Below, piece after piece: positions 33,564 to 42,707 of a stretch of DNA of 64,000 nucleotides. Under the pieces are notes generated by a model. That model saw nothing but the letters and a program-made list of their open reading frames with translations, ran no database searches and was not told the origin of the DNA. Within the stretch, counting starts at the first letter, position 1, and each line of letters opens with the position of its first letter. Both the position numbers and the translations under genes were made by a program. Origin of the DNA: Actinomadura rudentiformis (GTDB taxonomy: Bacteria > Actinomycetota > Actinomycetes > Streptosporangiales > Streptosporangiaceae); NCBI RefSeq assembly GCF_008923185.1, contig NZ_WBMT01000025.1, positions 62,001 through 126,000 of the forward strand. The letters run 5' to 3'.

Positions 33564-34193
33564 ATGGTGGTGGCCAAGTCGCGCGAGCAGGGCGGCAAGC
33601 GCGAGGGTGGCCGGACGCCGAGCCGTGCCGATCGCCGCGAGCAGCTCCTGGCGGTCGCGGCCGAGCTGTTCGCCACCCGGGGCTACGCGGGGACGACCAC
33701 GCGGGACATCGCCGAGGCCGCCGGGATCCTGGCGGGGAGCATCTACCATCACTTTCCCTCCAAGGAGGCGCTGCTCGACGAGATCCTCCGCACCTTCCTC
33801 ACCCGGCTGTACGACCGGTTCGCCGGGGTGGAGCGGCAGGGCGGCGATCCCCGCGAGGCGCTGATCAACCTGATCAAGATTTCCTTCTCCTGTATCCACG
33901 ACACCCCGCACGCCGTGGCGGTCTACCAGAACGAGAGCGACAACCTCGCCGGCGAGAAGGGCTTCGCCTACGTCGCCGACTACAGCCTGCGGATCGAGCA
34001 GATCTGGCTGCGGGTGATGACCGCCGGACAGACCTCGGGCGTGGTGCGGCCGGATCTCGATGTCAAGCTCGCTTACCTGTTCATACGCGACGCCGTCTGG
34101 TCGTCCGTGCGCTGGTACCGCGCGAAGGGTCCGCTCCAGTCCGACAACGTGGCCGACCAGTACCTGAAGCTGCTTTACGGTGGCCTCGGTTAG
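33564..34193 (+). CDS. kstR2: TetR-family repressor, KstR2 orthologue
   Basis: This 209-residue TetR protein has the DNA-binding segment TTTRDIAEAAGILAGSIYHHFPSKEALLDEIL. A highly characteristic C-terminal segment, VRPDLDVKLAYLFIRDAVW followed by SSVRWYRAKGPL, closely follows mycobacterial KstR2. KstR2 represses the HIP regulon and is released by HIP-CoA. The start at 33564 has GGGGAG only three bases away, so the GTG at 33567 or 33570 may be used. Its tail overlaps that of ipdB by four bases. Confidence 0.9.
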   Translation: MVVAKSREQGGKREGGRTPSRADRREQLLAVAAELFATRGYAGTTTRDIAEAAGILAGSIYHHFPSKEALLDEILRTFLTRLYDRFAGVERQGGDPREALINLIKISFSCIHDTPHAVAVYQNESDNLAGEKGFAYVADYSLRIEQIWLRVMTAGQTSGVVRPDLDVKLAYLFIRDAVWSSVRWYRAKGPLQSDNVADQYLKLLYGGLG

Positions 34194-34945
34194 CCCGGCA
34201 CCTCCCGCGCCCGTAGTCCCATGGGGTCGATCACCTCGCGGATGAGCCGCAGCTCCTCCGCGGTCGGCATCCGGGTCTCCGTGGCGGTCGATGCGTCCAC
34301 CGCGAACCCGGTAGCGTGCCGGACCTCCTCGACGGTCACGCCCGGATGCACCGATCTGATCCTCAAGGCGCCGTCCGGGCCGTAGTCGAAGACCGCCAGC
34401 TCGGTGATGACCACTCCGAGATCGTGGAATCGCGCCGCCGCGCCGCCCGCGGCCCTGGCCCGGTCATTGCCCACACCGGAGACGACGTCGACCTGTTCGA
34501 CGAACACCCGCGGGGAGTGCTTGGGCACCCAGTAGTTCGTCCGGTGATTGACCGTGTTGCCCGGTGCACCGCGAACACCGATGAGCTGGCGTGCGGGCCG
34601 CCGCCAGTCACCGATGCAGGAGATGTTCTGGTTGCCGTACCGGTCGAGCTGGCTGGCGCCCATCATGCTCCTCCGGCGGCCGGACTGGACGATGTCGAAC
34701 ACCTCCCGGTACGGCGTCCACGCCTCAACGGTCCCGGCCTCGGCCGCGGTCTTCCCCAGCGGCGGAGGATCGCTCATGAAGAAGGCCTCGCCGTCCGAGA
34801 GCACCAGGTCGGGAGAGTGGGTCAGCCGGGCGAGCCGGACGCTGATCGCGGGGACGGCCCCCACGGCGTGGGCCAGCACCTCGCCGGCGCCGCGCCAGGA
34901 GTCGGAGGCGGCGACCACACAGACCTCCGCACGCGTGCATTGCAT
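34190..34945 (-). CDS. ipdB: HIP ring-opening CoA-transferase-like hydrolase, beta subunit
   Basis: This 251-residue class I CoA-transferase-fold subunit contains GASQLDRYGNQNISCIGDWRRPARQLIGVRGAPGN, typical of IpdB. IpdAB opens the last steroid ring (COCHEA-CoA hydrolysis) rather than transferring CoA. It follows ipdA after two bases. Family and position next to kstR2 and fadD3 make this secure. Confidence 0.9.
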   Translation of the reverse strand: MQCTRAEVCVVAASDSWRGAGEVLAHAVGAVPAISVRLARLTHSPDLVLSDGEAFFMSDPPPLGKTAAEAGTVEAWTPYREVFDIVQSGRRRSMMGASQLDRYGNQNISCIGDWRRPARQLIGVRGAPGNTVNHRTNYWVPKHSPRVFVEQVDVVSGVGNDRARAAGGAAARFHDLGVVITELAVFDYGPDGALRIRSVHPGVTVEEVRHATGFAVDASTATETRMPTAEELRLIREVIDPMGLRAREVPG

Positions 34946-34947
34946 GG

Positions 34948-35799
34948 TCAGTTGCTCCTCTGATCGACGGCGGACTGGTAGCGTGCCTCGTCGCCGCGCA
35001 GGTAGGTCTCAGCGAAGGACTCCCAAGCCGCCGGCTCCTTGGCGGCCGCCGCGTATTCGCGCTGGAACCGCTCATCCCGGTCGTAGTCGGGAACGCACGA
35101 GGTGAAATGCGCTCCTCGCGGCGTCTCGATGACCCCGGTCACATACATCCGCTTGACCAGAAGAGACTGGAATGGCGCGTCGTCCAGCAGCCGCTCGGTC
35201 GGCACGATCTCTTCGCAACTGAGGTAGCAGCGGTCGGCGGCCATCGCGTAAAGGTCGTCGAAGTAGGGATCCGGCCCGAGGTACTGGCCATTGCCCGCTG
35301 CGTCGGCGCGGTTGAGGTGGATCAGCGCGACGTCCATGCGCAGTGCGGGCATGGCGACGTAGACCTCGTCGTCGTAGGGCGAGGCGACGGTGCGCAGATC
35401 CGGGTTCATGGTGAGGACGTCGGAGGCCAGGCCGGCCCGGGTGGGCAGGAACGAGATCCGCTGTGCGGCCGCCCGCAGGCCTGCGACGAACATCCCCTCG
35501 TCGTACTCGGAGATCTCGATCGATCCGCTTTCGCGTGCGGCGCGGAAATGCGGATCGAGCGGGATGCTGTCCAGGGAGACGAAGCCGTACGCCACCCTGC
35601 GCACCTTGCCCGCGTCGCACAGCAGACCGACGTCGGGCCCGCCCAGGCTGATGATCGTGAGGTCCTTGACGTCGGTGCGCAGCAGCGCGCGGACGAGCGC
35701 CATGGGCTTGCGGCGCGATCCCCACCCGCCGATCCCGACGGTCATCCCCGATTCGATCGTGGCCGCGAAGTCCTCCAGGGACATCGACTTGTCGCCCAC
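34948..35799 (-). CDS. ipdA: HIP ring-opening CoA-transferase-like hydrolase, alpha subunit
   Basis: The 283-residue product carries SGMTVGIGGWGSRRKPMALVRALLR, RVAYGFVSLDSIP, DEGMFVAGLRAAAQRISFLPTRAGL and PALRMDVALIHLN, matching IpdA closely. I choose the GTG at 35799, which has AAGGAG nine bases before it and aligns with the known N-terminus; an ATG at 35784 is less likely. It is first of the ipdAB pair. No KstR2-type palindrome is evident directly upstream. Confidence 0.9.
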   Translation of the reverse strand: MGDKSMSLEDFAATIESGMTVGIGGWGSRRKPMALVRALLRTDVKDLTIISLGGPDVGLLCDAGKVRRVAYGFVSLDSIPLDPHFRAARESGSIEISEYDEGMFVAGLRAAAQRISFLPTRAGLASDVLTMNPDLRTVASPYDDEVYVAMPALRMDVALIHLNRADAAGNGQYLGPDPYFDDLYAMAADRCYLSCEEIVPTERLLDDAPFQSLLVKRMYVTGVIETPRGAHFTSCVPDYDRDERFQREYAAAAKEPAAWESFAETYLRGDEARYQSAVDQRSN

Positions 35800-35878
35800 G
35801 GAACTTCGCTCCTTCAAGGGGACATCAAGCAAACGACCTGCTGGAACGGAGCATCGCGGACACCGAGACCGTCCCGGC

Positions 35879-35926
35879 CCGGCGAGGTGTCAGCGGCCGG
35901 GAACCCGGCCGCTGACACCTCGCCGG
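35879..35926 (-). terminator. Strong hairpin terminator after the GH106 gene
   Basis: Perfect 23-base arms (35879-35901 and 35904-35926) surround a two-base AA loop. It begins five bases after the GH106 stop when read in the direction of transcription. There is no long T-run, as is common for actinomycete terminators. It should separate the glycosidase operon from ipdAB. Confidence 0.8.
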
Positions 35927-35930
35927 TCGT

Positions 35931-38813
35931 CTACTCCTGGATCGGCACCTCGCGGTAAGGAATGATCTTGACGGGGCCGAGGAGCCCGTAGGACTGGCGG
36001 GGCTGTTCGGCCTGGAGCGGGAACCCCGGTGTCACCCGGAGCCGGTTCCTGAGGGGGGTCGCCACCCGGACTGTGATCGTGTTCGAGCCCGGCCTCACAT
36101 AGCCCGTGAGGTCGAGCCGCCGGACCACCTGGTCGGGAGCGGGCAGGACACGCCCGTTGACGGTGACCTGGAAGGTATCGATGACGTCGCCGAGGTCGAG
36201 GTAGGCGCCGTCGAGATCGCTGAGCGTGGCCGTCGTGGTGTAGACGCCGGTTCCTGAGACATCGGCGAGCCCGGGGAGTTCCTTCCAGGGCTTGAGGCCG
36301 TGAAGGCCGAGTTCGTGCCGGACCGTCTCCCGGTCACCGGCCGGGCCCTGCCGCCAGTCATCGACGGTGAGTTTCCACTCGGCGAGTTCCTGAGGCACGC
36401 CCACTGACGGGACATCCACCTGTACCGGACGACCGTTGTCCAAAGTGACGGTGTAAGAACCCGCTGTGGAGGAGCGGAGCCGGATCCCCTTCCCGTCGGA
36501 CACGATCTCACCGCCGGTGGTCGCTGTGGCGTGCCGGGAGATGTCGCGACCGAGCGCCAGGACGGTGGATTGGCCGGGGGCCAGGCCGACCGGTACGACC
36601 GTCCGAGATCGGGCGGCCTGGTACTGCCCCACCGGACTGATCTTTCCGGTCCAGGCGTCGAGCTTGTAGGGGCTGCCCGCTCCCTCCAGCGAGAGGGAAG
36701 TGGAGACGGGGGAGGCGGTCGGGTTGTAGACGTAGTAGAGGTCTCCGCCGGTACGGGCGCGGCGGACGGTGACCAGGCCTGGAACGCTGGACTCGGCCGC
36801 CGCGCGCACCTTGAGCCCGGCCAGGGCAGGGGCGAGCTCGTTCTGGCCGGCGATCCTGCGGACCGAGGGTCGGGCGAGCAGCAGCCGCATGATCCGGCCG
36901 AGTTCGGCGTCCTGTGCTGCGGCCCGGTTCGCGCCGGGCGTGCGTGCCGGCGGCTCGCCGACGATGATGATCGGCAGACCTCGCTGAGTGAACTCCAGGA
37001 GCTTGCGGGCCGTTTCGACCTGCATCGTGGGCTGGTGATCCAGGATCAGTGCCCGATAGGCGGGGCCGTCCGGGGCAAGACGCCCGTCGCGCACGCTGAC
37101 CTGGGCCAGGTCAGTCGGACCGACATAGTCGAGGGTGAAGCCCTTGGCGCCGTCCTGGATACGAACGTCTCTGCCGTAGCTCTGCCGATAGACAGCAAGA
37201 TCCACTGACGGGCGGCCCTGCCGGAGCAGGTACTGCATCCGCGAGACCCAGCCGGTGATCTTGCCGGTGTCGTCCCAGGTGGGTTGGCGCGGACCCCATG
37301 CCTCGGAGAAGCCGTTGCCGCCCTGCATGGTGAAAGGCGAGAACCCCGGCCAGGCCATGCCTGGAACATGCCCCGCGGCGACACCGTGCAGGACGATCTG
37401 GTTGACACCGTGAGTGAACGCGGTGTTGAAATGCCGCAGCATCTGCGGCCAGGTCTGGGCGTAGGCGCTGTTATAGACCGCGCAGCACTCCAGTGAGAAC
37501 AGCTTCTTGCCGGACAGGTGCACGGCGCCGCCGGCCGTCCAGAAGAACGGTTCCTCGCTGTAGTCGTCCTGGGCACCGAGCGACTCGGTCTCCGGCACGT
37601 CGACCGACAGGTCGATCCGCGCTGTGTCGATGGTCGTGCCGTAGGGCTGTGCCCGGTACCGAAGGCCCAGCGCGTTGGCCCACTTCTTCAGAGGTCCGAC
37701 GTGCTCGCCGATGTAGAGGTCGGTGAGCGTGCGGTAGTAGTCATCGCGGATGCGGGCGCCGCTGCCGTCGTCGAACTCGAAGTCGGGGGTGTCGGCGGGG
37801 GTCGCGGAGGTGTACTGGCGGTGAATGCGGTCGATGGACAGCACCGGCAGGTTCTCTCGCAGAGAGTATCCGCGCAGATCCTGGAAACGATCGAGCAGGC
37901 CGCTGGTCCAGTGCAGGTTCGCGTCGAGTTCGAGGGAGTCCTCGAAAAGGTCGCCGCCCGTCCGTTTGACCAGGTCGCGCAACCGTGGTGACAGGACGTG
38001 GTCGTCCCAGTAGCGCGTCGCGGCCGTGGCTCCGCGTGTGCTGAAGTGATCGACCACATAGGAGGGTGAGCCGGACACCGACTGCCGGGAGACCGACGCC
38101 TGGCCGGTGCCGCGCTGCCAGTAGCCGAGCAGCAGCCACTCACCGCCGTTCGGAGCCGTCCAGGACAGGGAGGCATCGCGGACGGTGCCGGTGAGGTCGA
38201 CCAGCGAATCGCGTTTGAGCTTGACCGGTTTGGCCATGGTGCAGGATCCGGCGCACTCGACCGCGAGGACGGCCACCAGCTTCTGCTTGGTCACTCCGGC
38301 CGTGGGCGCGGGTGCGGCGGGCACCGGCCCTGAGTAGGCGGTACCGCCCGCGACGACGCTTCTTCCGTAGGCGAGTTCTTGCGCCGCCTCGGGACTGTCC
38401 GGGGTGAGGCCAGGAACCACCAGCGGCCATGAAGGGCCGACGGTGAAGTCGATGTCGATGCCGTACTTGCGACCGGCCTGCGCGGCACGCTCCATCCGGT
38501 CGGTCAAGGACGCACTGCCCCAGCCGTTCTTCACGGGGTCGAAGGCCAGCATGCACTGGATCTCCACCGAGCCGAAACCGCGATCGGCGATCTGCTTGAT
38601 CTCCGCGTCGATCGAGTTCGGGTCGATCTCGGCGCACGGCCACCAGTAGCGGGTCTTGGGCCTGGCGTCGAGGGGAGGAGCGGCGAAGCCACGCTCGAAC
38701 CCCAGGCCGAGCGGGGACGGCGAGGCCGACACTGTGGTGGGAAGCGAGACCAGGGCACTGGCCAGAGTGAGCGCGGCCAAGGCAGAACGCCTTTTGCCGA
38801 GGTGAAGGGACAT
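35931..38813 (-). CDS. Secreted GH106-like alpha-L-rhamnosidase
   Basis: This protein of about 960 residues has a signal peptide (basic MSLHLGKRR, a hydrophobic stretch, then SASPS at about 33). The catalytic region starts FAAPPLDARPKTRYWWPCAEIDPNSIDAEIKQIADRGFGSVEIQ, in the style of GH106 rhamnosidases, and is followed by sugar-binding beta domains near the C-terminus. The ATG at 38813 follows TGAGGAG; the longer ORF start is not used. It lies 33 bases after GH43 in an operon headed by an F420 oxidoreductase. Rhamnose is a frequent sugar of plant steroid glycosides. The family call is by pattern and not tested. Confidence 0.7.
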   Translation of the reverse strand: MSLHLGKRRSALAALTLASALVSLPTTVSASPSPLGLGFERGFAAPPLDARPKTRYWWPCAEIDPNSIDAEIKQIADRGFGSVEIQCMLAFDPVKNGWGSASLTDRMERAAQAGRKYGIDIDFTVGPSWPLVVPGLTPDSPEAAQELAYGRSVVAGGTAYSGPVPAAPAPTAGVTKQKLVAVLAVECAGSCTMAKPVKLKRDSLVDLTGTVRDASLSWTAPNGGEWLLLGYWQRGTGQASVSRQSVSGSPSYVVDHFSTRGATAATRYWDDHVLSPRLRDLVKRTGGDLFEDSLELDANLHWTSGLLDRFQDLRGYSLRENLPVLSIDRIHRQYTSATPADTPDFEFDDGSGARIRDDYYRTLTDLYIGEHVGPLKKWANALGLRYRAQPYGTTIDTARIDLSVDVPETESLGAQDDYSEEPFFWTAGGAVHLSGKKLFSLECCAVYNSAYAQTWPQMLRHFNTAFTHGVNQIVLHGVAAGHVPGMAWPGFSPFTMQGGNGFSEAWGPRQPTWDDTGKITGWVSRMQYLLRQGRPSVDLAVYRQSYGRDVRIQDGAKGFTLDYVGPTDLAQVSVRDGRLAPDGPAYRALILDHQPTMQVETARKLLEFTQRGLPIIIVGEPPARTPGANRAAAQDAELGRIMRLLLARPSVRRIAGQNELAPALAGLKVRAAAESSVPGLVTVRRARTGGDLYYVYNPTASPVSTSLSLEGAGSPYKLDAWTGKISPVGQYQAARSRTVVPVGLAPGQSTVLALGRDISRHATATTGGEIVSDGKGIRLRSSTAGSYTVTLDNGRPVQVDVPSVGVPQELAEWKLTVDDWRQGPAGDRETVRHELGLHGLKPWKELPGLADVSGTGVYTTTATLSDLDGAYLDLGDVIDTFQVTVNGRVLPAPDQVVRRLDLTGYVRPGSNTITVRVATPLRNRLRVTPGFPLQAEQPRQSYGLLGPVKIIPYREVPIQE

Positions 38814-38846
38814 GGGTCTCCTCAGGGGATGGGACGGAACCAAGCG

Positions 38847-40355
38847 TCAGGTGAGCCCCTCGTAGCTGAACCAGTCGAAGGCGGCGGTGCCTTCGTGGGC
38901 GTACATGCCGATCACGCGGCCGGTGAAGCCGCTGGCCACCTCGGTGGACAGGTACCGCCCGTCGAGCGTGGCCAGCGCGACGAAGCCCTCGGCGGCTTCG
39001 TAACCGAGGACGATTTCGTCGGGGTTTCCTAGGGCCGACTCGGTTTCGGTGTCGATGCCCAGGATCACCGGGCCGTCAGGCTTGGGGGCTTGGGCGACGA
39101 CGGACGCCAGCGGCCCGATCCGCGCGCGCGCGAGGATCTGGTCTTCCTGTACGGCCACCTCGTAGTGGCTGTATTCGTCCATGCGGATGCTGAGTCCCGC
39201 TTCGGCGCACCCGTCGGCGTCGATCAGGGAACGCGCTCGGCATCGGTGATGCTGCTGGCGGCGGCCTACGAAGACGGGTTCCGGATCGTCCATGGTGGCG
39301 GATGTGCCGATCAGGGTGAGCCAGCCTGGGCGCCTCGCGAGCGAGAGTTCGTTATCGAGGGGGCGGCGAACTGTGATCCAGCTCGGGTGCAGGGCGGCTG
39401 CGTCGAAGTCGTCGCGGAGTGAACGGCCACCTGCAGTCTCAGTCGACGTGGTGGTCCCGGCAGGTGTGGAAGCGGGATTCAGCTCGACCGGACCCACTGT
39501 CGGCCAGCCGTCGTCACCCCAGGTGACCGAGGTCAGGAACGTCTCGCGGCCCAGCATGTGGAAGCCAGGCGTCAGGCCCCGGGGACGCACGCCCAGCAGC
39601 ACCATCCACCAACTGCCGTCCGGGGCTTCCACCATGTCGGCGTGACCGGTGTTCTGGACGGGCCGGTCGGTGCTGCGGTGGGACAGGATCGGATTCGCCG
39701 GGCAGCCTTCCCAGGGGCCCTGCGGTGACGGGCCCCGGGCGATGGACACCGAATGCCCGCGCTCGGTGCCGCCTTCCGCGATGAGCAGATACCACTGGTC
39801 GCCGCGGCGGAACAGGTGCGGTGCCTCGGGGAACTGCAGGCCGGTCCCGGACCAAGTCGGGTGGGGGCCTTCGAGTATCTTGCCGGTCGTGTCGTCTATG
39901 CGGCACTGCTTGATTCCCGCGTAGGTGACCCAGCAGTTGCCGGCGTCGTCCCAGGCGATGTCCGGGTCGATGTCGTCGATGTCCACGGGCACCGGCTCCG
40001 ACCACGGGCCGGCCGGGTCCTCGGTGGTCACGAAGAAGCTGTGCTTGCCGGACGAGCTCGTGGTGGTGGTGATGAGCCAGAACCGGCCGGCGTGGTGGCG
40101 CAACGTCGGCGCGTATACACCCAACGACGACCAGCCCCGGGTGGCGGAAAGGTCCAGTTGCGAGCGGCGGTCCAGCGCGTTGCCGATCTGAGTCCAGCTG
40201 ACCAGGTCGGTCGACCGGAAGATCGGAACCCCTGGGAAGTAGGTGAACGACGAGGTGGCCAGGAAGTACGCGGAGCCGACCCGGCACACACTCGGATCGG
40301 GGTGGAAGCCGGGAATGACGGGGTTCTCAGGGCCGGTGGCCCGCTCTGACGTCAT
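38847..40355 (-). CDS. GH43-like beta-xylosidase/alpha-L-arabinofuranosidase
   Basis: This 502-residue protein has the GH43 propeller with the general base Asp in GFHPDPSV (about residue 20), the middle Asp in DIDDIDPDIAWDD, and the acid Glu in LQFPEAPHLF. A C-terminal beta-sandwich follows, as in two-domain beta-xylosidases. There is no signal peptide, so it acts in the cytoplasm. Its start overlaps the stop of the SnoaL-like gene (ATGA), so it is translationally coupled to a probable steroid gene. Confidence 0.85.
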   Translation of the reverse strand: MTSERATGPENPVIPGFHPDPSVCRVGSAYFLATSSFTYFPGVPIFRSTDLVSWTQIGNALDRRSQLDLSATRGWSSLGVYAPTLRHHAGRFWLITTTTSSSGKHSFFVTTEDPAGPWSEPVPVDIDDIDPDIAWDDAGNCWVTYAGIKQCRIDDTTGKILEGPHPTWSGTGLQFPEAPHLFRRGDQWYLLIAEGGTERGHSVSIARGPSPQGPWEGCPANPILSHRSTDRPVQNTGHADMVEAPDGSWWMVLLGVRPRGLTPGFHMLGRETFLTSVTWGDDGWPTVGPVELNPASTPAGTTTSTETAGGRSLRDDFDAAALHPSWITVRRPLDNELSLARRPGWLTLIGTSATMDDPEPVFVGRRQQHHRCRARSLIDADGCAEAGLSIRMDEYSHYEVAVQEDQILARARIGPLASVVAQAPKPDGPVILGIDTETESALGNPDEIVLGYEAAEGFVALATLDGRYLSTEVASGFTGRVIGMYAHEGTAAFDWFSYEGLT

Positions 40356-40834
40356 GCGGTGACACCGTCGGCGAACAGGGCCGGTGCTTGGGGGCGGCCG
40401 TCGAGGATACGGGCGGTTCGTCTCACGATCCGCCATCCGTTAGGCCCCTTGCGGCACTGCCAGCGGTTGGCGGTGGCGCGGCGGACCTCGAAGCCGTTCT
40501 GCGTCCGCAGGAGCATGAGCGAGTAGCCGACGGCAACGGCCTCATCGCCGGCGACCGTCACGTGTGGCGGAGCGGTGACATGGGCGCACCCGCCCGAGAT
40601 CCACTCCTGGTGTGCCTGCGAGCGGACCATGGCAGCGATCGCGTCACGGCTTTCCATGAGCAGTTCCTCGACATCGTAGACGCCCCCGGGTTCCCACAGC
40701 CCGGCGACCGCATCGGCGCTGCCGCTGTCCACCAGCGGCCCGTAGGAGGAGATCAGCCGTTCAACGGCCTTCTCGTCTTCGAGGCGGTTGAGACGGGCCT
40801 CCAACCCGGCTAGTCGCTCCTCGATGTCGGTCAT
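40352..40834 (-). CDS. SnoaL-like/bile-acid-dehydratase-like protein
   Basis: This 160-residue NTF2-fold protein begins with a short coiled segment (LAGLEARLNRLEDEKAVERLISSYG) and continues with the SnoaL_4 type pattern DVEELLMESRDAIAAMVRSQ and HVTAPPHVTVAGDEAVAVGYSLMLLR. BaiE and other 7alpha-hydroxysteroid dehydratases have this fold. GGGAG precedes the ATG at 40834. It sits between an F420 oxidoreductase and GH43. A dehydration of a hydroxylated steroid ring is plausible but not proven. Confidence 0.75.
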   Translation of the reverse strand: MTDIEERLAGLEARLNRLEDEKAVERLISSYGPLVDSGSADAVAGLWEPGGVYDVEELLMESRDAIAAMVRSQAHQEWISGGCAHVTAPPHVTVAGDEAVAVGYSLMLLRTQNGFEVRRATANRWQCRKGPNGWRIVRRTARILDGRPQAPALFADGVTA

Positions 40835-40845
40835 GGGATCTCCCG

Positions 40846-41703
40846 TCAGCGGATCTTCTGGGCCAGCGCGTGCAGTGCTTCGAGCTGTTCGCAGTAGTGC
40901 GTGGCCGACGACGCGGAGATGCGGACGTCGGCCACGGTCGCGCCCGCGGCGCCAAGGCGTCGCAACCTGTGCTCGGCGGCCTCGGGAGCCCCGATCGGAT
41001 CGATTGGCCCTCCGACGGCCAGGACGACTTCGAACCCGTCGGGAATGTCCGCTTCGGCCAGCACTGCGGCCAGCTCGTCGCAGGAGAGACCGAACGGCAC
41101 CCAGCCGTCGCCGAGTCGCACGGCCCTGCGAAGCGAGCGCGGGGTCCGACCGCCGATCCACAGGGGTACCCGCGGCTGAACCGCGGGCGGATCAACGACG
41201 ATCTCCGAGAAGTCGTAGAACTCCCCGTGGTAGGCGGGTTCACGCTGCGACATCGCGGCTCGCAGCGCCGCGAGAGCGTCGTCGGCCCGCTGCCCACGCG
41301 TCTCGAAATCAGCGCCCAGCAGCGCGAACTCCTCGCGCAGGCTGCCGACGCCGAGCCCGAGGACGAGCCGGCCCCCGCAGACCCGATCGAGCGTGCCGTA
41401 ACGTTTGGCGATCTCGAGCGGGTGGTGGTAGCCCAGCACGAGAACATGGGTGGCGAGCCTGATGCGGCTGGTGCAAGCGGCGAGGAACCCGAAGGTCGCG
41501 AGCGGGTCCCAATAGATCCCTCCCCGCACGGCAGCGACCCCGGCTGGAACGGCGACGTGTTCGCTGCAGGTCAGGTGGTCGAATCCGAGATCGTCGGCTA
41601 CGCGAGCGATCCGCCCCAACTGCTCGATACCCGCTGATGCCTCCCATGCGGAGTGCTCGCCGGGCACACGAGTCACCACCGGGCTGATGATCCCTACACG
41701 CAT
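40846..41703 (-). CDS. LLM-class F420-dependent oxidoreductase
   Basis: This 285-residue luciferase-like TIM-barrel protein contains LGFDHLTCSEHVAVP, SRIRLATHVLVLGYHHPLEIAKRYGTLD and GRLVLGLGVGSLREEFALLG, all typical of F420-dependent LLM enzymes. GAAGGG precedes the ATG. It is first in the operon SnoaL/GH43/GH106. F420 use implies hydride transfer to or from a steroid or a sugar. The substrate is unknown. Confidence 0.83.
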   Translation of the reverse strand: MRVGIISPVVTRVPGEHSAWEASAGIEQLGRIARVADDLGFDHLTCSEHVAVPAGVAAVRGGIYWDPLATFGFLAACTSRIRLATHVLVLGYHHPLEIAKRYGTLDRVCGGRLVLGLGVGSLREEFALLGADFETRGQRADDALAALRAAMSQREPAYHGEFYDFSEIVVDPPAVQPRVPLWIGGRTPRSLRRAVRLGDGWVPFGLSCDELAAVLAEADIPDGFEVVLAVGGPIDPIGAPEAAEHRLRRLGAAGATVADVRISASSATHYCEQLEALHALAQKIR

Positions 41704-41772
41704 CCAGCACCCTTCGAAACTCTCGACGACGCCGCGAAGGTACTCGTCAGATCGGAGGAGTGGCCTCGTGCC

Positions 41773-41787
41773 TCCCGCTCAACGGGA
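41773..41787. promoter_or_regulatory. Palindromic activator-type site, glycosidase operon/SDR divergent promoter
   Basis: TCCCGCTCAACGGGA has TACCTT (41742-41737) exactly 30 nt away on the minus strand and GAGACT (41818-41823) exactly 30 nt away on the plus strand. It therefore heads both the LLM/SnoaL/GH43/GH106 operon and the SDR/SnoaL unit. Confidence 0.65.
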
Positions 41788-41873
41788 CCGCGCCTTGGAC
41801 GCCGTTGCCTCGACACAGAGACTCAAGCGGCAGATCACCTGGTGATCACTCTGGCGAACGAGGAGGAGCAGGC

Positions 41874-42662
41874 ATGCTGGACAGCGAGGTCTACGGTCCC
41901 TGGGCCGTCGTGGCAGGCGGATCCGAAGGCGTCGGCTCGGCGCTCGCCGACGAACTGGCAGGGGCTGGGATCAATCTCGTCCTGATCGCCCGCAAGCCCG
42001 GACCGCTGGAGGAGACGGCCGACCGCGCCCGGGCCCGTGGCGTCGAGGTTCGGACCGTCGCGGCGGATCTGCTCGATCCCGGAACCTTCGAGGCGATCCG
42101 CGAGGCATCCGATGACGTCGAGGTCGGATTGTTCATCTTCAACGCGGGCGCCAGCAGCTACGGTGCCGAGTTCGTGGAAGGGGATCTGGCCAGGTTCCAC
42201 GAGGTCGTCGGCCTGAACGTCGACAGTCTGCTGCTTCTGTCCCAGCATTTCGGCGCCAGGCTGAAGAAGCGCGGCAAGGGCGGGATCATGCTGCTGGGCT
42301 CCCTGGCCGGCTACGTCGGTCAGGAGACCCTGAGCGTGTACGCGGCGTCCAAGGCGTTCAGCCGGATCTTCGCCGAAGGGCTGTGGCTGGAACTCAAACC
42401 GTATGGAGTGCACGTCCTCACCCTCGTGCTGGGCATCACGCGGACCCCGGCGATGGAGCGGGTCGGCCTGCGGCTCGACCTGCCCGGCCTCAACATCGCG
42501 GAGCCCGAGGACATCGCCAGGGAGGGGCTTGAGCACCTGGCCGACGGGCCGGTGTGGGTGGCAGGAGGGAACCTGCAGATCGCGCGGGCCCACAGCGGTA
42601 TGTCGCGCGCCCAGATCGTCGAGGGCCATGCCGACGGTGTTAGGCGCCTGATCGGCAGCTGA
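41874..42662 (+). CDS. SDR-family dehydrogenase
   Basis: This 262-residue short-chain dehydrogenase has the motif VAGGSEGVGSALADEL in place of the common TGxxxGxG. It is followed by NAGAS, a Ser in GSLAGYVG and YAASKAFSRIFAEGLWLELKPYGVHV. GAGGAGGAG precedes the ATG. It is followed by a SnoaL-like gene, mirroring the other side of the divergent promoter. A hydroxysteroid dehydrogenase role is likely, but it could also be IpdF-like in HIP degradation. Confidence 0.83.
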   Translation: MLDSEVYGPWAVVAGGSEGVGSALADELAGAGINLVLIARKPGPLEETADRARARGVEVRTVAADLLDPGTFEAIREASDDVEVGLFIFNAGASSYGAEFVEGDLARFHEVVGLNVDSLLLLSQHFGARLKKRGKGGIMLLGSLAGYVGQETLSVYAASKAFSRIFAEGLWLELKPYGVHVLTLVLGITRTPAMERVGLRLDLPGLNIAEPEDIAREGLEHLADGPVWVAGGNLQIARAHSGMSRAQIVEGHADGVRRLIGS

Positions 42663-42707
42663 CACCAGGTCGGCGAGTCCCACCCCCAGGTGCGGCTGAG
42701 GAGAACC

